A stretch of 64,000 nt of DNA from Bacillota bacterium (GCA_023511625.1 JAIMBD010000002.1:1-64000), one strand, 5' to 3'; shown: positions 23,243 to 32,258, counted from the stretch's first letter. The notes: generated by a model from the sequence alone, not told the origin. Numbers and translations are program-made.

Positions 23243-23903
23243 TGGGCCCCGTTCCGGGCTGGACGCGGACCACGGCCCCGTTCGCTGTCGGGTCTTCGGC
23301 CAGCCGGCGAATGGCCCGCGCCACCTCGCCGGGCTCAAGCCACCGCCCACCGGGCAGGCGGTGGGCCCACCACGCCTGCCGAGTGACCGGAAGGGTCTCG
23401 GCCCATCGCGTGCGTACCCAGCCAGGCGCTACCACGTTGCACCGCCACCGTCCGCCCCACGCCCGGGCCAGATGCTGGCTGTAGGCCGTGACGGCCGCCT
23501 TGGCCAGCCCGTAAAGTTGGGCCGACTCCGTCGGCGGAGCGCCGCGGTCGTCCCACCCTAGGTTAATGACTTGCCCGCCAGGACTAAGGTAGGTAGCGAC
23601 CAGCCGGCAGAGCCGCACGGTACCCAGCACGTCCACGGCCCACAGCGCCCGAAGCCGGTCCTCGAACGGCGCCTGCCCGAGAGGGGGGGACAAAATGTCG
23701 GCCCCCGCCAGGTTGATCCACACGTCAAACGGGGGGCGGGCCGCTTCGGCCACCACGGCTGCCATCCGTTCCGGTGGCCAGGTCAAGTCCAGAGCCCAGC
23801 CTCCCTGCCGGACAAAGCCCACCACCTCATGCCCGGCCGCCACAAGCTCTGGTAGCAGCGCCTGCCCGATCCCGCCCCGAGATCCCGTCACAGCCACCCG
23901 CAC
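23232..23903 (-). CDS. Short-chain dehydrogenase/reductase
   Basis: The protein has 223 residues. The Rossmann motif is TGSRGGIGQALL, then NLAGAD, and the catalytic Tyr-x3-Lys is YGLAKAA. The C-terminus (TANGAVVRVQPGTGPISG) resembles SDRs that close on a glycine-rich tail. The substrate is unknown and the cofactor is likely NADP. The GTG start has AGGAGG seven bases upstream. Its last 11 bp overlap the end of the ThyX-like gene tail to tail, so convergent transcription must interfere or stop late. Confidence 0.85.
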   Translation of the reverse strand: MRVAVTGSRGGIGQALLPELVAAGHEVVGFVRQGGWALDLTWPPERMAAVVAEAARPPFDVWINLAGADILSPPLGQAPFEDRLRALWAVDVLGTVRLCRLVATYLSPGGQVINLGWDDRGAPPTESAQLYGLAKAAVTAYSQHLARAWGGRWRCNVVAPGWVRTRWAETLPVTRQAWWAHRLPGGRWLEPGEVARAIRRLAEDPTANGAVVRVQPGTGPISG

Positions 23904-23948
23904 TGTGCCACCTCCTGCCGTCGGTTGTTCCGCCCTGGCGCCACCCTG

Positions 23949-25109
23949 TCAGCCGGGCGAGCTCGGGCGCCGTTCATGGAGCCGCCCCGTCCGCTTGGTG
24001 GCACCATCTCCGGCCGGTTCCTTGGGCAACACCACCCGTTCCCGCCAGACGCGCACTCCGGCCACCCACGCTGCCACTAAAATGCCGGCCGCCGGCACGG
24101 CGAACAAGGCGCCCAACACCCCCTTGAGGTCTGCCCCCACCACCAGCGCCACCGCAGACAACACCGGATGCAGTCCCACCTGCGAGCGAATGATGCGAGG
24201 CGCCAGTACCTGCGACTCTAGCAGGTGCACCAGGCCCAGAAGGGCCAGCACCTCGGGCACCTGCGCCCAAGGGTTCGGGCCCAAGAGCGCCATCGCCACC
24301 GGCAACACTGCCCCCAGCATCGGACCCAAGAGGGGGATGAGCTCCATGAAGGCCGCCACCACCCCCACCACAGCCGGAAAGGGAATGCCGATGAGGCGAG
24401 CGCCGACCCCAAAGGCCAGTCCTACCACCGCCGACAGCGCGATCTGCCCGCGGACGTATCCCCCCACCACCCGGCCGAGGGTGTGTTCTAAGGCCAACAA
24501 GCCCTCCCGCTGGCCCTGCGGCACCAGGCGGACGATAGAACGGTGAATCCGCTCGGCGTCGATTAAGAGGTAGACGGTGACAAACAGGGTCAAGGCCCCA
24601 TCGACCACGGTGTTGACCAAATGCGTCAAAATGTTGACGGTTTGGGTCACCAACAAGCTGGACAGCTGCCCGAGGCTGTTCAGCACGCGGCTTTCCAGGT
24701 CGGACAGGCTCAAGGTCACCCCGTAGGCCTCCAGCCATCGCAGAAGGCCCGGCGTACTGCTCGACCACTGGTTGACGTCCTGAAACAGCCGGCCTACCAA
24801 GGCCGCCATCTGGGTCGTGATGAGCGTGGTGAGCATCACCCCGCCGAACACCACCAACAGCACTGCTCCAGCCACCACGGCCAGGGTGGCAGCCGTCCGA
24901 CCCCAGTACCGCGCCAAGCGATCCACCGCAGGTCCCAACACGATTTCGAACACCAATGCCAAGGACAGGATCCACACCACATTGCCGACGCGGGACAGCG
25001 CCCAGATTACCGCCCCGACGATGACGCCGGCCCCGAGCAATATCAGCACCACGTCCCGCACCAAGCGGACACGCGTCGCCCAATCCATTCGGCTCCACTG
25101 GTCGGACAT
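23949..25109 (-). CDS. AI-2E family membrane transporter
   Basis: The protein has 386 residues with about 7-8 hydrophobic helices. The family hallmark is the C-terminal LIGIPFPAVVGVVAAFMELIPLLGP and SQVLAPRIIRSQVGLHPVLSAVALVVGADLKGVLGALFAVP. The N-terminal half holds two helix pairs and a soluble helical domain (about residues 90-160). Members export autoinducer-2 or act as ion antiporters; which applies here cannot be told. The ATG at 25109 follows GGAGGAAG. It is divergent from murJ. Confidence 0.88.
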   Translation of the reverse strand: MSDQWSRMDWATRVRLVRDVVLILLGAGVIVGAVIWALSRVGNVVWILSLALVFEIVLGPAVDRLARYWGRTAATLAVVAGAVLLVVFGGVMLTTLITTQMAALVGRLFQDVNQWSSSTPGLLRWLEAYGVTLSLSDLESRVLNSLGQLSSLLVTQTVNILTHLVNTVVDGALTLFVTVYLLIDAERIHRSIVRLVPQGQREGLLALEHTLGRVVGGYVRGQIALSAVVGLAFGVGARLIGIPFPAVVGVVAAFMELIPLLGPMLGAVLPVAMALLGPNPWAQVPEVLALLGLVHLLESQVLAPRIIRSQVGLHPVLSAVALVVGADLKGVLGALFAVPAAGILVAAWVAGVRVWRERVVLPKEPAGDGATKRTGRLHERRPSSPG

Positions 25110-25272
25110 CGCCGGTCTTCCTCCGCCTAAGGCTACTTCGTACCGCGTACCGCGCGATCGGTGTGGACTCTTCTCTTCTCCCATTCTACACGCTTTCCCC
25201 CCGACCCAACCGCCACAGCCCGCCCCCCAGCAATTCCCCAGGTTCGAGCCTCCTGAAGGCCGGCCAAGTCGA

Positions 25273-25278
25273 GTACAA
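25273..25278 (+). promoter_or_regulatory. Putative -10 element for murJ
   Basis: TACAAT lies about 60 bp upstream of the proposed murJ start in the divergent spacer. No -35 with proper spacing is visible, so this is tentative. Confidence 0.3.
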
Positions 25279-25338
25279 TTTGGACAGCAGTCGCCCGCGC
25301 CGAACGTGGGGGCAAGGGGCAGAAGGGGGAGTTGGGCT

Positions 25339-26913
25339 CTGAAGCAGGCGGCGTCGCAATCTCCACGCGGGGTCAGTCTTAGCCTGTCGGCGGGCGTCAT
25401 TTTCGCGGCCACCTTGGTGAGTCGGCTGACCGGGTTCTTCCGCGAAATCGTGATGGCGGCGTATTTCGGCACGTCCAGCCTCACCGACGCCTGGCTCATG
25501 GCCTCCGTTATCCCGAACCTTTTGTTCAGCTCGCTCAACGGGTCCATTACCACCACGGTGGTTCCCGTCATGACCGAAGCCGAGACCGCCTACCCCCGCC
25601 GCTCGGTGCAGCGTTTCGTGGAAGAGGTCTTCACCATCGGCGTGGTGCTGTCCCTAGGATTGGTGGCCCTCGGCGAAGGACTGGCTCCGTGGCTGATGCG
25701 CCTCATCGCTCCCGGCTTTCACACCGACCAAGAGTGGCACCTGGCGCTGGTCATGACCCGCTGGATGATCCCCACCGTGTTGTTCTGGACGCTGGCCGGC
25801 ATCCTCTCCGGCATCCTGCAGACGCGCGAGGTGTACCTGTATCCGGCCCTGACCCCGGCCCTGGTCAACGTGGTGCGCATCGCCACGATCATCGTCTTAG
25901 GCCACTGGTTGGGCATCGTCGGGGTCGCCATCGGCTTCACCATCGCCGTCATCAGCCAGCTGTTTCTGATCATCCCGGCGCTCGGCCGCACCGGCTACAC
26001 CCTGCGCTTTCGCTGGCGCTGGTCGCACCCGCTGCTTGGCCGCTTGGTGGAGATGGCCATCCCCTTCTTCATCTCTACGTCGGTGGGAACCATCGGCGTG
26101 GTGGTAGACCGCATCTTGGCCAGCTTTCTCGCCACCGGATCCATTGCGGCCCTGAACTACTCTTACGTGCTGGTCCAAGTCCCGATCGGCCTGGTGGTCT
26201 CCTCCCTGGCGACTCCCGTCTACACGCGGCTCGCTCAGCATCACAGCCAAGACGATCGGGAGACCTTCCAGCGCCTGGCGATGCGCGGTTTTCGTCTCGT
26301 GGTGCTGATCATCGTGCCCATGACCGTCTGGTTCCTCCTCCTGCGCGTACCCCTGCTCAGGCTTTTATACCAACACGGCGCCTTCTCCAGTCAGTCGACG
26401 GCGCTGACTCAAGGCACGCTCTTCTGCTTCGCCTGGGGACTGCCGGGCTTCGCCCTCTCCTTCTACCTCCAGCGGCTCTTTTTCTCGCGCCAGGATTCCA
26501 AGACACCGGCCCGGTTCAGCATTCTCACCATCCTCGTCAACATCGCTGGGGACCTGGCGCTGATTCATCCCCTCAAGGCCGACGGGCTGGCCCTGGCCAC
26601 GGGAGGCGCCAGTTGGGTCAATGCTGCTCTGCTGACGTACCGGGCACTTGGGCTGGGACGCCGACCCGCGCTATCCCGGCTGATCCGGATGCTCATCCCG
26701 GTACTGTTCTCTGGCGGCGTCATGGCTGCCACCACCTGGGGCCTTGCGCGCCTCTTGCACCTCGCGACCCTCGGGGGGATTCTCCCCTTGGCCGCGGCCT
26801 TGGTGGCCGTGGCCCTCCTCTCCCTCGTCCCCTACGGCGCCATCTTGGCCTGGCTTCGATTTCCAGAGGTCAAAGAGGGCATCGCCCGGCTGGCTGTTGC
26901 CCGTCACCGGTAG
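25339..26913 (+). CDS. murJ: Lipid II flippase MurJ (MviN family)
   Basis: The protein has 524 residues with about 14 hydrophobic helices, the usual MurJ length. N-terminal features SRLTGFFREIVMAAYFGTSSLTDAW and PNLLFSSLNGSITTTVVPV are family signatures. VSSLATPVYTRL and QHGAFSSQST follow in the middle. MurJ flips lipid-linked peptidoglycan precursor across the membrane. No ATG, GTG or TTG fits the homology start; a CTG at 25339 has an AAGGGGGAG site at good distance, and a GTG at 25306 has none. It is divergent from the AI-2E gene. Confidence 0.9.
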   Translation: MKQAASQSPRGVSLSLSAGVIFAATLVSRLTGFFREIVMAAYFGTSSLTDAWLMASVIPNLLFSSLNGSITTTVVPVMTEAETAYPRRSVQRFVEEVFTIGVVLSLGLVALGEGLAPWLMRLIAPGFHTDQEWHLALVMTRWMIPTVLFWTLAGILSGILQTREVYLYPALTPALVNVVRIATIIVLGHWLGIVGVAIGFTIAVISQLFLIIPALGRTGYTLRFRWRWSHPLLGRLVEMAIPFFISTSVGTIGVVVDRILASFLATGSIAALNYSYVLVQVPIGLVVSSLATPVYTRLAQHHSQDDRETFQRLAMRGFRLVVLIIVPMTVWFLLLRVPLLRLLYQHGAFSSQSTALTQGTLFCFAWGLPGFALSFYLQRLFFSRQDSKTPARFSILTILVNIAGDLALIHPLKADGLALATGGASWVNAALLTYRALGLGRRPALSRLIRMLIPVLFSGGVMAATTWGLARLLHLATLGGILPLAAALVAVALLSLVPYGAILAWLRFPEVKEGIARLAVARHR

Positions 26914-27066
26914 GCATAACTGACGGTCCCGGCGCATATATTGTAGCGTTTACGGCGAAAAGCCCCCCTGCCCGCAAGAACGCTAGGACAAGCCTGTGGG
27001 TAGGAGAGCACGCCGGGGGAAGGAGGAACGGGCGCGGGACGGCCTTCCGGTTCCCGGCCCAAGACC

Positions 27067-27339
27067 ATGTCGACCTCGCATTGGGCACACGATACCGACG
27101 ACGCGGCGCCGACCTCACCGCTGCGCGCGCGGCGGCGCCCCCGCCGGCGGCGGTGGTGGCTATGGGTCGGGCTCTTGGCCATCTTGGTGGGATGGCAGCT
27201 GCCAGTGGCCGTCGAAGTCCTGCGCGTCCTCGCCAACCTCTTGGCGTCGTTGGAGGTGCCGCGGGCCTGGCTTTTAGTCTGGCTCCACCACCTCTCCCAC
27301 CAAGCCTGGGGGGCGCTTGCGCGCGCCGCCCAACGCTAA
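27067..27339 (+). CDS. Small single-pass membrane protein, unknown
   Basis: The predicted protein has 90 residues. An Arg-rich cytoplasmic stretch (RARRRPRRRRWW) precedes one hydrophobic helix (LWVGLLAILVGWQLPVAV), then an amphipathic Leu/Trp-rich tail. GC-rich third codon positions favour a real gene. Against it, the ATG lacks a ribosome site, and a strong AAGGAGG 45 bases upstream has no start codon at proper distance. No family is recognised. Confidence 0.4.
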   Translation: MSTSHWAHDTDDAAPTSPLRARRRPRRRRWWLWVGLLAILVGWQLPVAVEVLRVLANLLASLEVPRAWLLVWLHHLSHQAWGALARAAQR

Positions 27340-27343
27340 AGCC

Positions 27344-27370
27344 GCCCCCAACCCGCCATGGGGTGGGGGC
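27344..27370. terminator. GC-rich hairpin between convergent genes
   Basis: GCCCCCA and TGGGGGC, with ACCC/GGGG inside, form an imperfect stem around a short loop between the small plus-strand gene (stop 27339) and the Bax-inhibitor gene (stop 27386). No T-run is present on either strand. Confidence 0.5.
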
Positions 27371-27385
27371 GCTGCCTCGAGCCCT

Positions 27386-28051
27386 TTACCGTCGGCGGCC
27401 CAGCATCAGCAGGAACAAAAACAGGTTGACGACGTCGACCAAGATGGCCGTCGCCATCAGGACGGCGGCGCCGTTGCCGGTGTAGACGAGCCCCCGGTAC
27501 TTCAGCAGCGAAAAGTCCACCAACAAGTACCCGGTGAAAATGCCGACCCCCAGGAGGTTGTAGGCCGGCGACAGAGTCCACCCGGTAAGATGAGGAATCA
27601 GCCAGGAGAGCATCCCGGCCATGACCAACAACAACAGACCCACCATCAACAGCGGGGCCAGGCGGCTAAAATCCCACGGGATCCAGGCCACGGCAAAGGC
27701 TGCGAGCGCGACCGCCAACACCAAAGAGACCAAAGCCGACACCACCAGGTGCGGGTCCGTCAAGGCCGACACCCAGATGACCGGCCCGACCAAGATACCC
27801 ATGCCGGCACTGACCGCGATCCCCCAGGGCAAGGCGTTACCGCCGCGGGCCACGGCGCGGTTGACCAGCAAGGTGCCGCCAAACACCGCCACGATCCCGA
27901 CCCACAGCCCTGCCGTGCCGAGCCCTACCCCTACCAGGGTCGCCACCGAAAAAACGGCCAGGAACCCCGCCAGGTAGCCGAGCGTCTGCCCCATCAGGCT
28001 GCCGCTTACCACGCGGCTTGTACTGCCTCGGGACCAGGGCGTGTTGTACAT
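27386..28051 (-). CDS. Bax inhibitor-1 / YccA family membrane protein
   Basis: The protein has 221 residues with seven predicted hydrophobic helices, the size and layout of bacterial BI-1 (YccA/YetJ) proteins. The end (GYLLVDFSLLKYRGLVYTGNGAAVLMATAILVDVVNLFLFLLMLG) matches the family's last two helices, including the conserved Asp residues of the pH-sensing pair. YetJ is a calcium leak channel; a similar role is possible. The ATG at 28051 has GGGGAG upstream. It has its own promoter and a leader with a hairpin. Confidence 0.88.
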   Translation of the reverse strand: MYNTPWSRGSTSRVVSGSLMGQTLGYLAGFLAVFSVATLVGVGLGTAGLWVGIVAVFGGTLLVNRAVARGGNALPWGIAVSAGMGILVGPVIWVSALTDPHLVVSALVSLVLAVALAAFAVAWIPWDFSRLAPLLMVGLLLLVMAGMLSWLIPHLTGWTLSPAYNLLGVGIFTGYLLVDFSLLKYRGLVYTGNGAAVLMATAILVDVVNLFLFLLMLGRRR

Positions 28052-28110
28052 CCTACTCCCCTTCTTTCTTTCCCTGACCAAAAATCTTGAACCCCAAGCC
28101 AACCGCTTTG

Positions 28111-28132
28111 GGCGACCCCGTGCCGGGTCGCC
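28111..28132 (-). promoter_or_regulatory. Perfect hairpin in the 5' leader of the Bax-inhibitor gene
   Basis: GGCGACCC (28111-28118) pairs with GGGTCGCC (28125-28132) around CGTGCC. It lies within the leader of about 95 nt between the promoter at 28154-28182 and the ATG at 28051. It could be an attenuator or a stability element. Confidence 0.45.
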
Positions 28133-28153
28133 TCAATCCTCACTGCCAACCCA

Positions 28154-28182
28154 TATATATCTCCAACCGGCGCGACTGTCAA
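28154..28182 (-). promoter_or_regulatory. Consensus sigma-A promoter for the Bax-inhibitor gene
   Basis: On the minus strand TTGACA (28182-28177) and TATATA (28159-28154) are separated by exactly 17 bp. This is the best consensus promoter in the window, and transcription should start near 28147. Confidence 0.75.
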
Positions 28183-28213
28183 AACCGCGCCGACACCTTC
28201 CCCTCGGCCCCGA

Positions 28214-29746
28214 CTACCCCTCCGCCATCTGCGCCAGGTACCGCTCGCGCGCCAGTCGGCGCAGGACCTTCCCCGAGGGACCGATGGGGAGTTCTGGCAC
28301 CACGTGGATGCGCCACGGCCGCTTGTAATCGGCCAGGCGCTCGGCCACCCAGCTGCGCAAGGCCTCGGGCGTAGTGGTCGCACCTGGGCGCAGCACCACC
28401 TCTGCCACCAAGCGCTCTCCCCGCCGGGGGTCCGGCACCCCGAAGACCACCGCCAACGCCACGGCGGGGTGACTGTGGAAGACCTCCTCCACCTCGGCCG
28501 GAAAGACGTTCTCCCCCGCGACGATGGCCATGTCCTCCTTGCGGTCGACCAGATACAGACGTCCTTGGGCGTCGAGGTAGCCGAGGTCTCCGACCGTGAG
28601 AAATCCCTCGGCGTCAAACGCGGTGCGGGTTCGTTCGGGATCTTGAAAGTACTCGGTCATCAGCGAAGGGCCTTGGACCCAAATCTCGCCAATGGTTCCT
28701 GGCGGCACCGGTTGGTGCTGGGCGTCCAGGATGCGGACGCGCTGCCCTAAGGCAGGAAATCCCACCGACCCCGACGGGCTGGCCTCCCCTTGGCGGTACT
28801 CCATAAACGTCACCGCCCCGTATTCGGTGGCTCCGTAGATGTCCACCAAGGTCAGCCGGGGAAAGGCCGCCAAAAGCCGTGCCGTCAAGCTCGGACCGAG
28901 CGGTGCCGAAGCCGTCATCATTACGCGCAGAGAGTCCGGTTGCAGTTGGCCCCGCTCGGCCGCGTCCACCAAGTAGGTCAACAGGCTCGGCACAAACATG
29001 CTGTACGTGACGCGATGGCGGTTTAAGGCTTCCACCACGGCTGCCGGCGTGATGGTCCGGTGCGGATAGATGACGGTCGTGGCCCCGATGACCAAGGACA
29101 GCGTCACGAACCACATCGAATTGACGTGAAACATCGGCAACAGCGCCAACCCCACATCGCCGTGATGAATGCCGAGTTCCGCCGCCAAGCTCATGGCGAT
29201 GACCAGATTGCTGAAGTGCGAACGCACGGCGCCCTTGGGCCGACCGGTGGTGCCCGAAGTGTAGACGATGACGGAGGGGGTTTCGGGGCGCACTGCCACC
29301 GGTTCGGGCTCTCCCGCCACCTGGGCCAATTCCGCCTCCCAGGCCGGTTGGGCCCCGCGGCCGGTGAAAAACCGGCGCCCAGGAGCTCCGGGGACTTCGG
29401 CCAACAGCGGTGCCAGTTGGGCGTCGGCGATCACCGCTTGGACCTCGGCGTGCTGCAACACGTAGCCTATCTCCGGCGGTGCCCAACGCAGGTTGATGGG
29501 CACCCCCACCACGCCGGCCCGGGCCAACCCGAAATACGCCTCGGCCATCTCCAAGCCGTTTGGCAGCAGCAGCGCCACCCGGTCTTGAGGTCGGATACCC
29601 TGGCGCGCCAACGCCTCGGCCCAGCAACCGGTCCGGTGCCAGAACTCCGCGTACGTCCACCGCCGCTCGCCGAAGACTAGCGCCACTTTGTCTGACCGCC
29701 GCCGCACCGACGCCTCCAGTGCCTCTCCCAAGGTCAGCACCGCCAT
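28214..29746 (-). CDS. Long/medium-chain acyl-CoA synthetase (AMP-forming)
   Basis: The protein has 510 residues of the ANL superfamily. Motifs in order are YTSGTTGRPKGA (P-loop), IYGATEYG, VGDLGYLDAQGRLYLVDRKEDM (hinge) and PSGKVLRR with the catalytic Lys. It activates a carboxylic acid to its CoA ester through an acyl-adenylate. Chain length or aromatic preference cannot be read from the sequence. The ATG at 29746 follows the flippase gene by 10 bp, so it probably shares that transcript. A role in fatty or aromatic acid use fits the paa and pra genes in the window. Confidence 0.9.
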   Translation of the reverse strand: MAVLTLGEALEASVRRRSDKVALVFGERRWTYAEFWHRTGCWAEALARQGIRPQDRVALLLPNGLEMAEAYFGLARAGVVGVPINLRWAPPEIGYVLQHAEVQAVIADAQLAPLLAEVPGAPGRRFFTGRGAQPAWEAELAQVAGEPEPVAVRPETPSVIVYTSGTTGRPKGAVRSHFSNLVIAMSLAAELGIHHGDVGLALLPMFHVNSMWFVTLSLVIGATTVIYPHRTITPAAVVEALNRHRVTYSMFVPSLLTYLVDAAERGQLQPDSLRVMMTASAPLGPSLTARLLAAFPRLTLVDIYGATEYGAVTFMEYRQGEASPSGSVGFPALGQRVRILDAQHQPVPPGTIGEIWVQGPSLMTEYFQDPERTRTAFDAEGFLTVGDLGYLDAQGRLYLVDRKEDMAIVAGENVFPAEVEEVFHSHPAVALAVVFGVPDPRRGERLVAEVVLRPGATTTPEALRSWVAERLADYKRPWRIHVVPELPIGPSGKVLRRLARERYLAQMAEG

Positions 29747-29755
29747 CTGCCTCCT

Positions 29756-30964
29756 TCACCGCACCGGCGCCCGGTTTACCCATCTCCGGCGCCAAGCACT
29801 GGCTGCCATCCACGCCGCTGATCCTGCCCAGGTGGCGACCAGCACCGCCGTCGATCGCCCGACAAACGCCGACAGCGTATCGGTGCGCCACAGGACTGCC
29901 ACCCAAATCGCCATCCCGCCCGCCGCCGGGAGAAGGACCGACCACTGGTCCACGGCCACGGCATAAAGCAGGATCAGGTTCAAAAATCCTAAGGCGATCA
30001 TTCCCCACCCATAATACACGAGGAAGGATGCTACCGGGAGAAAATGCGGGCTCAAGATGAGCCGCACCACCGTGGGCGCCCATCCGGCCACGAGGGCAAA
30101 AAAGCATGCCGCCACGGCCGCGTACACGCCCAGGCTGGCGGTAAAGAAGCGCACGCGCTGGCTGGGGCGGGCCAAGATATTGGTCATCATCACCACCCCG
30201 AGGCTGCCGGACACGTACTGTACACTGTGACCGATGGTGGCAAGGCCGTTGTACAACCCTGCGGCATGGGCCCCCAGGGCGTGCTTGGCCAGCAAGCCGT
30301 CCAAAAGTGCCCAGAGCGCCGTCAGCGTCCCCACTACGGCCGTGCCGGCCACCGTCGCCGGCCCCGACTCCCCTTGGTGGGGCCCAAGGCGCGCCACTGC
30401 CCAGGCGCTGAGTCCCCAGGCGCACCATGCTGCGACCCCCTCGAGGACGCCGAGGGCGGCCAGGCGCAGGCCTGCCCACGCCGCTCCGGCCGCCGCCACC
30501 ACGCGAAAACCGTTGTTGAGGAGCATCACGGCCCCTACCCACTCGAATCGCCGGGCGCGCTGCAGCGCCCCCTGATTGGCTGCCAAGGCGAGACTCGGGA
30601 CCACCTCGAGGGTAAACAGCACAAACAGCAAGGCCGAAACGTGGAGCAGGCGCACGAGGGGCTCCGCCACGGCCCACACCAGCCCCCACAGCACCACGCC
30701 GCTGCCCCACAGAACCCCGGTCTCCACCCGCCCGGCGCGCCCCTGGCGCCGCCCGATGCGGGTGTACACCAGCGTCACCACCGGCCCGGGCAACAGCCAC
30801 AACCACGTGACATTGAGCAATGCCGCCAGATCGCCGTACTGGGCCGGGCCGAGGACGCGCGCCAAGACCACATGATACAGGTAGTTAAACACCCCGGCTC
30901 CAAACGAGGCCGCTCCGTAGATGAGGTTGTCGCGCCAAAATCCCGCCGCTCGCGATCCCGACAC
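29756..30964 (-). CDS. Polysaccharide/lipid-linked oligosaccharide flippase-like membrane protein
   Basis: The protein has about 402 residues with 10-12 hydrophobic helices. The N-terminal NLIYGAASFGAGVFNYLYHVVLARVLGPAQYGDLAAL matches the MATE/Wzx-like polysaccharide transporter opening (family Y-G...LARxLGPxxYG). It would move lipid-linked sugars across the membrane for cell-surface polymer. The GTG start is supported only by a poor GAAGCGGGG site. It lies in an envelope-related stretch with the LCP and GH18 genes. Confidence 0.78.
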   Translation of the reverse strand: MSGSRAAGFWRDNLIYGAASFGAGVFNYLYHVVLARVLGPAQYGDLAALLNVTWLWLLPGPVVTLVYTRIGRRQGRAGRVETGVLWGSGVVLWGLVWAVAEPLVRLLHVSALLFVLFTLEVVPSLALAANQGALQRARRFEWVGAVMLLNNGFRVVAAAGAAWAGLRLAALGVLEGVAAWCAWGLSAWAVARLGPHQGESGPATVAGTAVVGTLTALWALLDGLLAKHALGAHAAGLYNGLATIGHSVQYVSGSLGVVMMTNILARPSQRVRFFTASLGVYAAVAACFFALVAGWAPTVVRLILSPHFLPVASFLVYYGWGMIALGFLNLILLYAVAVDQWSVLLPAAGGMAIWVAVLWRTDTLSAFVGRSTAVLVATWAGSAAWMAASAWRRRWVNRAPVR

Positions 30965-31033
30965 CCCGCTTCGCCGCCACGCGGCACCTGTTCATGGGAT
31001 CAGATGTCCAGGGACGGCCGGGATCATCCGCAG

Positions 31034-31068
31034 AAAAAACCAATTCGTCCAGGCCTTTCGGCCTGGAC
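31034..31068 (-). terminator. Rho-independent terminator-like hairpin after the GH18 gene
   Basis: GTCCAGGCC (31047-31055) pairs perfectly with GGCCTGGAC (31060-31068) around TTTC. On the minus strand it is followed, after seven bases, by six T residues (31039-31034). It lies 130 bp after the GH18 stop. The rest of 30965-31195 shows no clear promoter for the flippase gene. Confidence 0.6.
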
Positions 31069-31195
31069 GCGCACCTCAGGAATCGGCGGTTCATTCGGAT
31101 TAATGTTTGCCTTGGTTTTGGAGGAGAAGAATTCGACACCCGCGGGAAAATTCCTACCGCAGCCGGCTTGGCCCGGCAAATTTTTTCCCGGGGGA

Positions 31196-32194
31196 TTACC
31201 GCTGGGGCCCAATCTGGTGCAGTAACAGCTGCACGACTGCCTCGGTCTGATATCCGAGGCGCCACAGCGCTACTCCCGCCAGATGGTCGCGACGGGCCAG
31301 TTGGATCTTCTCGTTGATGCCCTGCAGGCTTTCCCACCACGCCACGTATGGCGTGCCGCCGCTCGTGAACCGGGCCTCGGTCTCGTCGTAACGGCCATTC
31401 CACTGGGCGTGCGCGGTCATCGCCGGCGTAACCGCCGAGTAGGGGATCGTAGCGGCGTGGGTCGAGCCCACCGGCCACACGTAGCCGTATAGCGGAATGC
31501 CGAGGTAAATCTGGCGCGCCGGGACCAAGGCCAACAGCCGATGGAGGACGTTCTCCACCCACGGCACGGGCGCTACCGGTCCCGCCGGGGAGCCGTCGTC
31601 GTGAAGGTCGTAACTCATGAGGACGAATTGGTTGACCTCGCGTTTCAATTTGGCAAAATCGTACGCCCCGCCGGAGTTGGGCACGATCGACAAGGTGATG
31701 GTGTCCCGGCGCGGCAGCATGTCCCTAAGGTCGATGAGAAAGGCCACCAACTGCTCCCGGTCTCGGTTGACCGGTGGCTCAAAATCGATGTTCACCCCCT
31801 GAAAGTGTTCGGTGCCCACGATGTCGGCGATGTTGCGAGCGGTTTCGAACCGTGTCCACGGTGAATTCAAAAACGCCTGGCGTGCGGTCCCGTCGTTGAC
31901 CAACGGGGTGATGGGGATCCCGGCGCGCCGGACCTCCGCCAACACCTGGGGATCGAGGTGAGATTTGAGGCTGCCATTGGCTTCAACCGAGTACCAGAAC
32001 GGCACGAAGACGCCAATGGACTGAGGATGGCGCAAGACCGCCGACAGGTCGACGTGGTCGCCAGCCGCATAAAACCCCATCACCGACAACCGGCCGTTCG
32101 GCGGCGAAGCGGCCGCGCCGGCATGTGGCGCCGCTCCACATCCGACCAGGCCCAACGCCGCTGCTCCAAGGCCTCCCCAAAGCGCTCTATGCAT
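31196..32194 (-). CDS. GH18-like glycosidase lipoprotein
   Basis: The protein has 332 residues. The N-terminus is a lipoprotein signal (MHRALWGGLGAAALGLVGCG) with lipobox LVGC and acylated Cys20. The catalytic segment GVNIDFEPP matches the GH18 DxxDxDxE pattern in the relaxed form of spore-cortex and YaaH-like hydrolases. VLMSYDLHDDGSPAGP and YLGIPLYGYVWPV are further GH18 strands. It should be anchored outside the membrane and act on peptidoglycan or another amino-sugar polymer. The ATG at 32194 has a GGGGGTGG site. It follows the LCP gene. Confidence 0.85.
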   Translation of the reverse strand: MHRALWGGLGAAALGLVGCGAAPHAGAAASPPNGRLSVMGFYAAGDHVDLSAVLRHPQSIGVFVPFWYSVEANGSLKSHLDPQVLAEVRRAGIPITPLVNDGTARQAFLNSPWTRFETARNIADIVGTEHFQGVNIDFEPPVNRDREQLVAFLIDLRDMLPRRDTITLSIVPNSGGAYDFAKLKREVNQFVLMSYDLHDDGSPAGPVAPVPWVENVLHRLLALVPARQIYLGIPLYGYVWPVGSTHAATIPYSAVTPAMTAHAQWNGRYDETEARFTSGGTPYVAWWESLQGINEKIQLARRDHLAGVALWRLGYQTEAVVQLLLHQIGPQR

Positions 32195-32258
32195 GGCACC
32201 ACCCCCGCAAGGGGTAGTATGGGCACCAAGCGGCGCGGCCATGCCGGACCTAGGCTCC

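Noticed and set aside
24817-25338. Upstream extension of the murJ frame over the divergent AI-2E gene
   Set aside because: It runs antisense to a clear membrane protein, and homology to MurJ begins only near 25350.
27017-27025. Strong AAGGAGG ribosome site upstream of the small membrane gene
   Set aside because: No ATG, GTG or TTG follows at 5-12 bases in the open frame, so it cannot define the start.
28614-30806. A 730-residue open frame on the minus strand overlapping the acyl-CoA synthetase and flippase genes
   Set aside because: Gly/Arg/Ala-rich composition typical of a GC-rich alternative frame; the other frame encodes recognisable protein families.
31162-31186. Plus-strand GCCGG/CCGGC stem followed by TTTTTT
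   Set aside because: It looks like a terminator, but no plus-strand gene lies upstream; everything nearby is transcribed from the minus strand.
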